This document shows positions 1-4,460 of a DNA stretch of 6,417 nt, in pieces; the stretch's first letter is position 1; each line of letters starts with the position of its first letter. The notes under the pieces are model-generated. The model had not been told where the DNA came from. It worked only from the letters and a program-made list of their open reading frames with translations, and made no database searches. This DNA comes from Woeseiaceae bacterium (GTDB taxonomy: Bacteria; Pseudomonadota; Gammaproteobacteria; Steroidobacterales; Woeseiaceae): contig WTCH01000350.1 of assembly GCA_013138675.1 (NCBI GenBank), forward strand, positions 1 through 6,417. Reading direction: 5' to 3'. The translations under genes and the position numbers were made by a program.

Positions 1-1207
1 GAACATGATCAAGACGTGTATTGAGGTCGTCTATGTAGCCGCGCATCACGTCGGCGAAGTCACCTGTCTCGCTCTGGTAGGCGAGTAGCGCTGCCTGCGC
101 CTGGCTCTTGCTGAGCTCGAGAATCAACGACTCGAACAGGGCAATGCGACGGGTCAGGTCCTGCCAGCGAGCGTACTCGCTATCGAGTTGGCTCGTGAGG
201 CGGCGCAGCAATTCAGTTTTTTCGTATTGTGATGCGCTACGTTCGCGCAGTGCCGACGCAAGCGTCCGGTCCTGGCGGTTCTTGCCAAAGAACGGCAAGT
301 CCATTGTGACGGACAGGTTGACGAAGTCTGATCGCGGCTCACCACTGGCGAGGTAGCCCTCGCGGTAGCCATAACCGAGATCCAGTGCCCAACCTGGTTT
401 CTTTTCTTCCTCGGCGAATTCCACGCCAGCATTACTTGCCGCAATGTTTGCGTCGGCGGCCGCCACGACCGGGTGCGATCGCAGGTTCGCCTGCAATTCT
501 TCGAGCACCGGGATCTCCTCCCAATTCGGCAGTGCTTCGGCTATCGGCCGGTTCGCGGCATTACCAAGCCACTCGGACAACGCGGCCTTTGCTTGCATAT
601 GCTGCCGGTTGATTTCGATGAGCCTGTCGTCGAGACGACTCAGTTCGAGTTCCGCACGCAGCACATCATGTTGGGTCTTGCGACCAACGCTGTATAACGA
701 ACGAGTGACCGCCGAGAGATCCGCAAAGAATGGTCGCGATTCGGTGACGATGTCATGCGCCTGCTGCCAGTAGTACGTCTCCAGCCAGGCATGACGAACG
801 AACGCTCTCACATCACGCAACCGGGCATCCGCATTGGAATTCATCCCTAGCGACAACGATTCGTAGCGCTCGTTACTCGACGCTCGCGATTTGCCTGAGG
901 GAAAGCGTTGCTGAAACGCGAGTTGCGCCTGAGTCATACCTTCGGTCGAGAAGCCGCCCGAGTTAATCGGGTAATTGAGAAGGCCGACGCGCATTGTCGG
1001 ATCAGGGAGCTGGCCGGCCACAGCCGCCTGCTCACCAAGCGCCTCGGCGCGCGCCAGCAAGGCCGCGTAGCCCGGCTCATCGTAAAGCGCGAGATCTTCG
1101 GCTTCCGCGAGCGTCAACGGCACGCGTTGTTGTGCCTGTGCCGTCATCGAACACAGCAAGGCCAGTAGAAATATCAGTGCGGGCTTTCGCCCAGGGAAAA
1201 ACGTCAT
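1..1207 (-). CDS. TolC/CzcC-family outer-membrane efflux protein, 3' end cut by window edge
   Basis: Outer-membrane channel component of a tripartite efflux system, most like the CzcC/CusC branch that exports heavy-metal ions with an RND pump and a membrane-fusion protein. The visible 402 codons begin MTFFPGRKP, followed by a hydrophobic signal peptide ending near residue 25 (TAQA before QQ). Residues 66-80 read QLPDPTMRVGLLNYP, a typical CzcC-like N-terminal signature. Long amphipathic helical stretches follow (about 125-215), then the second internal repeat (about 245-284), DLPFFGKNR at 303-311 before a second helical hairpin, and YQSETGDFADVM at 377-388, which lies near the C-terminus in this family. 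Family members usually have about 420-480 residues, so only a short tail is missing. The start is supported by AGAGGA 7 nt upstream. There is no lipobox cysteine. It lies 55 bp downstream of the Cys/His-rich gene, probably in the same operon. The metal specificity is inferred from this neighbour and subfamily resemblance, not shown. Confidence 0.9.
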   Translation of the reverse strand, partial: MTFFPGRKPALIFLLALLCSMTAQAQQRVPLTLAEAEDLALYDEPGYAALLARAEALGEQAAVAGQLPDPTMRVGLLNYPINSGGFSTEGMTQAQLAFQQRFPSGKSRASSNERYESLSLGMNSNADARLRDVRAFVRHAWLETYYWQQAHDIVTESRPFFADLSAVTRSLYSVGRKTQHDVLRAELELSRLDDRLIEINRQHMQAKAALSEWLGNAANRPIAEALPNWEEIPVLEELQANLRSHPVVAAADANIAASNAGVEFAEEEKKPGWALDLGYGYREGYLASGEPRSDFVNLSVTMDLPFFGKNRQDRTLASALRERSASQYEKTELLRRLTSQLDSEYARWQDLTRRIALFESLILELSKSQAQAALLAYQSETGDFADVMRGYIDDLNTRLDHV

Positions 1208-1210
1208 CGA

Positions 1211-1263
1211 GCAATCCTCTTCGTCAGGAACCGGTTACGAACGGTTTAGAACGAAAAGATTGC
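1211..1263 (-). repeat. Nested inverted repeat filling the gap between the Cys/His-rich gene and the TolC gene
   Basis: Three collinear complementary arm pairs nest in this 53 bp span: GCAATC 1211-1216 with GATTGC 1258-1263, TTCGT 1220-1224 with ACGAA 1251-1255, and AACCG 1229-1233 with CGGTT 1242-1246, leaving an 8 nt loop. Internal loops are small. In the minus-strand transcript the outer arm begins on the last base of the upstream TAG stop codon and its partner includes part of the downstream Shine-Dalgarno. A role in translational coupling or transcript processing is inference. No U-tract follows, so it is not a standard terminator. Confidence 0.5.
1215..1220 (-). promoter_or_regulatory. 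Ribosome binding site of the TolC-family gene
   Basis: Reads AGAGGA on the minus strand, 7 nt before the ATG at 1207. Its 3' end falls inside the outer stem of a predicted intercistronic hairpin (1211-1263). Confidence 0.7.
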
Positions 1264-1703
1264 TAATCCAGGTATACGCAGTACAGAACGTGAAGTGATG
1301 GTGGGGCGCCGGAATGCGCGGTCTCGAATCGTGGTGGCGACCGCTCACGCACCACCTTATCGAACGGTGCGACGAGGTCCATGGGAACGGCGAAAGCCGG
1401 GCTGTCGCCTTTGACGTCCTTGAGCTGAGTCTGCCCGCCGCGGCCGTCATGATTGAAATCAGGGTCGAGGTTGCAGTCCGACAGTCCGTTGGCGCAGGGC
1501 ATCTCCGCGTCCATGCCGGCATGCATGTCATGGTGACCCTGCATCTCGGACGGCGGACAGTGCGCGCACTCGTGGTCATTTTCGACCTCATACGCCATTG
1601 CACAAGGCTGCAGCGCGAGGTTCAGCCAGACAGCCGCAAACAGCCCGAGGGCGCTGCGGCCCCAGGATCTACGCTGTTTTCGGATACTGGCCAGATAACT
1701 CAA
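1263..1703 (-). CDS. Small exported Cys/His/Met-rich protein, putative periplasmic metal-binding protein
   Basis: A 146-residue protein of no family I can name with confidence. A basic N-terminus (RKQRRS) and a hydrophobic segment (about 19-33) end in CAMA near residue 37, a plausible signal peptidase I site. The mature protein opens with HECAHC (44-49), then HHDMHAGM (57-64), Cys70 and Cys77, and has Cys142 near the end in LYCVYLD. This dense set of Cys, His and Met suggests soft-metal binding such as copper, silver, zinc or cadmium. NPDF-like acidic text DPDFNHDGRG (80-89) could also bind a cation. The start is TTG: an in-frame TGA lies 8 codons upstream with no ATG or GTG between, and AAGGA sits 7 nt before the TTG. 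The next in-frame ATG, codon 36, would remove the signal peptide. It precedes the TolC-type gene by 55 bp, which fits an accessory protein of a metal efflux operon. Binding is inferred from composition only. Confidence 0.75.
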   Translation of the reverse strand: MSYLASIRKQRRSWGRSALGLFAAVWLNLALQPCAMAYEVENDHECAHCPPSEMQGHHDMHAGMDAEMPCANGLSDCNLDPDFNHDGRGGQTQLKDVKGDSPAFAVPMDLVAPFDKVVRERSPPRFETAHSGAPPSLHVLYCVYLD

Positions 1704-1710
1704 GTGCTTG

Positions 1711-1715
1711 TCCTT
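1711..1715 (-). promoter_or_regulatory. Ribosome binding site deciding the TTG start
   Basis: AAGGA on the minus strand, 7 nt upstream of the TTG at 1703. Its good spacing and the in-frame stop just upstream make TTG the best start for the Cys/His-rich gene. Confidence 0.65.
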
Positions 1716-1752
1716 GCACGGATTTCAACATTATCGCCGATTTCCAGTACCG

Positions 1753-1781
1753 AGGCTATTGGGACTGACCCTAAGCGTCAA
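1753..1781 (-). promoter_or_regulatory. Candidate promoter with TGAC dyad upstream of the Cys/His-rich gene
   Basis: On the minus strand a TTGACG (1781-1776) matches the -35 consensus at five of six bases; 17 bp further is TAGCCT (1758-1753), a poor -10 sharing three of six bases. The -35 overlaps the interrupted dyad TGAC-N7-GTCA (1766-1780). Another CGTCA lies at 1789-1793. A strong -35 with a weak -10 and an overlapping dyad fits a regulated promoter. I cannot identify the regulator family, and the site is a prediction. Confidence 0.3.
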
Positions 1782-1799
1782 GGGCAGACGTCACTACGG

Positions 1800-2339
1800 T
1801 CAGAATATGACCTGTAATGACAGTTGCGTCGCGCCTACGCCGGATGCCCAGTCGTTGTTCTCATCCCAGACGTAGGCATCCGTTTGTATGCCGATCGCAA
1901 ACTTGGGTGTGGGGTACCAGCGGAAGCCAAAGCCACCGGCCACCATGCTTTCGTCGACATCAAGGCCACCCGAGATATCGAGATTCACTTTACCAATACC
2001 GAGATTGCCAAAGAACTCCCAACCAGACTGACCGAATGGCACGATGCCGACCACGTGAATCGATCTCGTAGAGATATCGAAATCCTGGAATGGGACAGAG
2101 AATGACCCCATGTCGGCAAATCGCGCTTCGACCGAGAGAAACCGGATGAACTTGTAGCCTGCCGCAAAATGTAACGAGCGGTCCTCATCGTCACCGAAAT
2201 TGCCGAAGGAACTGCCCTCGTCATAGACCGACTCACCTGCGGCGCCAACCAGATAAAAGCCCTTGCCCTTGGCTGGCTCCGCAACGGCAGTGCCAGCCGC
2301 GGCGATCAACGCGAGTACGATCACTAATTTTTTGACCAT
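1800..2339 (-). CDS. Small outer-membrane beta-barrel protein (OmpA-like/OMP_b-brl type)
   Basis: A 179-residue protein with a classic signal peptide (MVKKLVIVLALIAAAGTAVA, cleaved near residue 20). The mature part alternates hydrophobic and polar residues in strands: KGFYLVGAAG (26-34), RSLHFAAGYKF (54-64), LSVEARFADMG (68-78), RSIHVVGIVPF (92-102), WEFFGNLGIGKVNL (107-120), VAGGFGFRWYP (133-143), FAIGIQTDAYVW (147-158) and ATQLSLQVIF (170-179). That gives about eight strands, and the terminal Phe is the usual BAM recognition residue. It resembles the OmpA-like transmembrane domain without a peptidoglycan-binding domain; its precise role is unknown. The frame extends 25 codons further upstream, but GGGAGG 6 nt before this ATG and the immediate signal peptide fix the start at 2339. 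It is divergent from the histidine kinase across 130 bp that hold candidate LytTR sites, so it may be regulated by that system. Confidence 0.85.
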   Translation of the reverse strand: MVKKLVIVLALIAAAGTAVAEPAKGKGFYLVGAAGESVYDEGSSFGNFGDDEDRSLHFAAGYKFIRFLSVEARFADMGSFSVPFQDFDISTRSIHVVGIVPFGQSGWEFFGNLGIGKVNLDISGGLDVDESMVAGGFGFRWYPTPKFAIGIQTDAYVWDENNDWASGVGATQLSLQVIF

Positions 2340-2345
2340 GGCATG

Positions 2346-2351
2346 CCTCCC
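2346..2351 (-). promoter_or_regulatory. Ribosome binding site deciding the barrel-protein start
   Basis: GGGAGG on the minus strand with a 6 nt spacer to the ATG at 2339. It favours this start over in-frame codons further upstream (to 2414), which would bury the signal peptide behind 25 polar residues. Confidence 0.8.
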
Positions 2352-2380
2352 GATTGGTCCGTTTGTTGACCCAGGCAGGG

Positions 2381-2421
2381 TCGAAGCGTGCCCCTGGTAA
2401 GACAAAGCGTGCAACAGGTAG
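2381..2421. promoter_or_regulatory. Candidate LytTR-regulator operator: AAGCGTGC direct repeat, 21 bp period
   Basis: AAGCGTGC occurs at 2384-2391 and again at 2405-2412, an 8 bp direct repeat with a 13 bp spacer. Aligning 2381-2400 with 2402-2421 gives 14 of 20 identical positions, with a shared C two bases before the core and C-N-GGTA after it. LytTR-domain regulators are known to bind paired direct repeats two helical turns apart; E. coli BtsR uses 8 bp repeats with a 13 bp spacer and YpdB has the same 21 bp period. The downstream copy touches the predicted -35 of the kinase promoter. The cognate LytTR regulator is encoded 1.1 kb away. Binding itself is inferred. Confidence 0.5.
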
Positions 2422-2439
2422 TTCTACAAGTTCTATAAT
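2411..2439 (+). promoter_or_regulatory. Predicted sigma-70 promoter of the kinase-regulator operon
   Basis: A perfect TATAAT lies at 2434-2439. Seventeen bases upstream is GCAACA (2411-2416), which matches TTGACA at only three of six bases and overlaps the second AAGCGTGC repeat. Transcription would start near 2446, giving a leader of about 24 nt before the GTG. A strong -10 with a weak -35 beneath a candidate operator fits activation by a regulator bound just upstream. Confidence 0.5.
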
Positions 2440-2456
2440 TGACCAATCAATATGGC

Positions 2457-2460
2457 GGGA
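2457..2460 (+). promoter_or_regulatory. Ribosome binding site for the GTG start of the histidine kinase
   Basis: GGGA with a 9 nt spacer to the GTG at 2470. An in-frame TAA at 2464-2466 excludes any earlier start, and the first in-frame ATG is codon 31, which would delete the first membrane segment. Confidence 0.55.
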
Positions 2461-2469
2461 ATGTAACGC

Positions 2470-3537
2470 GTGAAAGTAGATCGACTTGTCAGGGACAGGG
2501 GGCGCCTGTTCTGGATTCTTAATCTTGCGGGCTGGACCGGCTACACACTTGCGGCCTGGATGGGTGCGCTCGCCCACGAAAAGCCCGAATCGTACTTTGC
2601 CGTTATCTCCGCAGTGGCTGTCGCCGGCCTGATCATCAGCATACTTCTGCGCCTGATTTACCGGCAGATTTGGGGGCGCTCGCCACTGACGCTTGCTATT
2701 GGCATGCTCATTCCGTGCTACATCTTCAGTTTTGGCTGGCGGTGGCTGAATAACGTCCTCTACTGGAACTGGGTGAAGGACGGTTGGCGGCCCGAGCACC
2801 TGATGGATTTCGTCAGCGGCATCCTGGGGTCGTTCTACATACTGTTGTGCTGGAGCGGACTTTACTTCGGCATCAAGTACTACCTGCAATTGCAGGAACA
2901 AACAGAGCAGACACTCAAGGCCACGTCGGCAGCCCACCAGGCACAACTCAAGATGCTGCGTTACCAGCTGAATCCGCATTTTCTGTTCAATACGCTGAAC
3001 GCGATATCGACGTTGATTCTGGATGGCGCCAACGAAACAGCCAATAAAGCTGTCAGCCGCCTGAGCGACTTTTTGCGCTACACGCTCGATAACGATCCTT
3101 TGAGTCGTGTTACGCTCGGCTCGGAATTGTCAGCCATCGATCTATACCTCGAAATCGAGAAAGTCCGCTTTGGTGATCGGCTCGTCATCGAGAAATCAAT
3201 CGAGGCAAAAGCACAGGATGCGCTCGTGCCCAGCCTGATCCTGCAACCATTGATTGAGAATGCGATCAAATACGCCATCACGCCCAGCGAAGAAGGCGGC
3301 ACCTTGCGGATCTCGGCACGCGTACAGCACAAGACACTGGTACTACAGATCTCGGATTCCGGCCCCGGTCTCGGCAATGGCAACAATGGCCAGAAGTCGA
3401 GCGGCGTCGGCCTGAAAAATACGCGGGAACGTTTACTGCAGCTGTATGGCGACGGCCAGGCCTTCACGCTCGCACCGAATGAACCAAGCGGCTTACGCAT
3501 CACAATCAACATCCCCTACGAGGTTGACGATGATTAA
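2470..3537 (+). CDS. LytS/AlgZ-type membrane sensor histidine kinase (His_kinase family)
   Basis: A 355-residue inner-membrane sensor kinase that should autophosphorylate and pass the phosphate to the regulator encoded directly after it. The N-terminus carries about four membrane segments (roughly 14-34, 43-65, 73-93 and 114-136) with very short loops and no recognisable periplasmic or 5TM-Lyt domain, as in AlgZ/FimS-like kinases. A short helical linker (about 137-163) leads to the His_kinase motif LRYQLNPHFLFNTLN (163-177), with His170 the likely phosphorylation site. The ATPase domain shows the N box LILQPLIENAIKYAI (256-270, Asn264), the G1 motif SDSGPGL (295-301, Asp296) and G2 GVGLKNTRERL (312-322). 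All key residues are present, so it should be active. Its start is GTG. Its stop overlaps the regulator start by 8 bp, indicating translational coupling. The signal is unknown; with no large sensor domain, it may be sensed within the membrane or through a partner. Confidence 0.93.
   Translation: MKVDRLVRDRGRLFWILNLAGWTGYTLAAWMGALAHEKPESYFAVISAVAVAGLIISILLRLIYRQIWGRSPLTLAIGMLIPCYIFSFGWRWLNNVLYWNWVKDGWRPEHLMDFVSGILGSFYILLCWSGLYFGIKYYLQLQEQTEQTLKATSAAHQAQLKMLRYQLNPHFLFNTLNAISTLILDGANETANKAVSRLSDFLRYTLDNDPLSRVTLGSELSAIDLYLEIEKVRFGDRLVIEKSIEAKAQDALVPSLILQPLIENAIKYAITPSEEGGTLRISARVQHKTLVLQISDSGPGLGNGNNGQKSSGVGLKNTRERLLQLYGDGQAFTLAPNEPSGLRITINIPYEVDDD
3520..3523 (+). promoter_or_regulatory. Ribosome binding site of the response regulator, inside the kinase gene
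   Basis: GAGG with a 6 nt spacer to the ATG at 3530. It fixes the regulator start although the frame is open upstream to 3446, and the residues after this ATG begin a standard receiver domain. Confidence 0.8.
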
Positions 3538-4336
3538 GGCACTGATCGTCGATGACGAGGAACTCGCTCGCCGTGGACTCGAACTTCGCCTCGAGCAGTT
3601 TGACGACATCGAGATCTGCGGCCAGAGCCGTAATGGCAGGGAAGCGCTGATCGATTTTCGCGAACAGTCTCCGGACGTGATGTTCCTCGATATACAGATG
3701 CCCGGGATGGACGGCTTTGACGTGCTGCAACGGCTTGCCGGAAGCGAGATGCCGGTCATCATTTTTGTGACCGCCTACGACGAATTCGCATTGAAAGCAT
3801 TCGATGCCAATGCACTCGACTACCTGCTAAAACCAATCAACGACGAACGCCTTGCCGAGGCGATCGAACGCGCTCGCCGGGCACTTGGTGACAAATCTGC
3901 CGATGAACAGCGCGACAAGCTGCTCAAGCTGGTCTGCGAGCTCACGGGCCGCGAGCTAACGCTCGAATCGGCGTTGGACGGGGCCGGCGGTGATCTGAAG
4001 GCGTTTCCGGAACGTCTCGCTATTCGCGATGGCGCCGAAACAGTGTGTGTCGACGTCGACCAGATTGACTGGGTTGATGCGGCGGGAGATTACATGTGCG
4101 TACATGCGGCGGGCAACACCCATGTCTTGCGCGGCACAATGAAACATCTCGAAGAAGTGCTCAATCCGGAGATATTCGTCCGTATACACCGCTCTGCTAT
4201 CGTCAACCGACATCGCGTGACCTCGATGCGACCGCATCGTAACGGTGAGTATTTCCTGCAACTGGGCAGCGACACTGAGCTCAAACTCAGCCGAAAGTAC
4301 AAAGCCAGCCTCGAGCGTCTCGCTAATCGCGTGTAG
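3530..4336 (+). CDS. LytTR-family (AlgR/LytR-type) DNA-binding response regulator
   Basis: A 268-residue cytoplasmic transcription factor and the evident partner of the upstream kinase. The receiver domain (about 1-120) starts MIKALIVDDEELARRG with the acidic pair Asp8/Asp9, has the phosphoacceptor Asp54 in MFLDIQMPGMDG (51-62), Thr81 in VTAYDEFALKAF (80-91) and the conserved Lys101-Pro102 in DYLLKPIND. A charged linker (about 121-158) joins it to a LytTR DNA-binding domain (about 160-266) recognisable from IDWVDAAGDYMCVH (179-192), the RGTMKHLEEVL stretch (201-211), FVRIHRSAIVNRHRV (216-230) and LKLSRKYKASLERL (251-264). Length and layout are normal for the family. LytTR proteins bind paired direct repeats about 21 bp apart; just such a pair lies upstream of the kinase and a related single site lies downstream of this gene. 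Likely targets are therefore its own operon, the divergent barrel gene and the DUF5916 gene, by inference. Confidence 0.95.
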   Translation: MIKALIVDDEELARRGLELRLEQFDDIEICGQSRNGREALIDFREQSPDVMFLDIQMPGMDGFDVLQRLAGSEMPVIIFVTAYDEFALKAFDANALDYLLKPINDERLAEAIERARRALGDKSADEQRDKLLKLVCELTGRELTLESALDGAGGDLKAFPERLAIRDGAETVCVDVDQIDWVDAAGDYMCVHAAGNTHVLRGTMKHLEEVLNPEIFVRIHRSAIVNRHRVTSMRPHRNGEYFLQLGSDTELKLSRKYKASLERLANRV

Positions 4337-4340
4337 TTAT

Positions 4341-4409
4341 AGGCGGGGTTTGCACGTCTCGTCGCACGCTTGCAACGCCTGAGCGCAAAGCACTAAACGA
4401 ATTGCAACG
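4341..4409 (+). promoter_or_regulatory. Regulator-DUF5916 intergenic region with third AAGCGTGC copy and TTGCAACG repeats
   Basis: The 120 bp gap (4337-4456) contains no gene of normal size. GCACGCTT at 4364-4371 is the exact inverse of the 8 bp core repeated upstream of the kinase. TTGCAACG occurs twice as a direct repeat, at 4370-4377 and 4402-4409, 32 bp apart, and a near copy TTGCACG lies at 4350-4356. AGGCG (4341-4345) with TTGCA (4350-4354) can pair with TGCAA-CGCCT (4371-4380), forming an imperfect hairpin with a 4 nt bulge, but there is no T-run to make it a terminator. No strong -35/-10 pair was found, which would suit a promoter that needs an activator. Confidence 0.35.
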
Positions 4410-4436
4410 TTCATCCCTCTAAGGGGCATCACATCG

Positions 4437-4460
4437 ATGCACCTTGGGGATTCGCGATGA
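4437..4460 (+). other. Possible 7-codon leader ORF overlapping the DUF5916 start
   Basis: An ATG at 4437 opens MHLGDSR and stops at TGA 4458-4460, overlapping the DUF5916 ATG as ATGA. AAGGGG (4421-4426) lies 10 nt before it, a rather long spacing, and is partly within a small CCCT-CTA-AGGG hairpin (4415-4425). It may couple translation or be chance; a short frame like this has little weight alone. Confidence 0.2.
4446..4450 (+). promoter_or_regulatory. Ribosome binding site of the DUF5916 gene
   Basis: GGGGA with a 6 nt spacer to the ATG at 4457. The start is confirmed by the signal peptide that follows at once. Confidence 0.7.

Noticed and set aside
1235..1603. A 122-codon minus-strand frame overlapping the Cys/His-rich gene in another frame.
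   Set aside because: The Arg/Thr/Ser-rich translation looks like an out-of-frame shadow, with no ribosome site or recognisable motif.
1590..1610. Lipoprotein signal (LQPC, Cys34) in the Cys/His-rich protein.
   Set aside because: Proline before the cysteine is a poor lipobox, and CAMA just after it is a good signal peptidase I site.
1314..1817. A 167-codon plus-strand open frame opposite the Cys/His-rich gene.
   Set aside because: The minus-strand gene has a signal peptide, Cys/His motifs, a ribosome site and an operon neighbour. The plus-strand frame has none of these.
2438..2472. The TTGACC at 2440-2445 as a -35 element for the kinase.
   Set aside because: A -10 with normal spacing would fall at or beyond the GTG start, leaving no leader or ribosome site, and the TATAAT directly upstream is far better placed.
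2233..2979. A 248-codon minus-strand open frame across the barrel start and the kinase gene.
   Set aside because: It lies antisense to the kinase and in another frame from the barrel gene, both of which have clear domains. Its own translation shows no signal, domain or plausible ribosome site.
4341..4380. A possible rho-independent terminator after the response regulator.
   Set aside because: The arms pair only with a 4 nt bulge and a 16 nt loop, and no T-run follows. It is kept as part of the regulatory region, not as a terminator.
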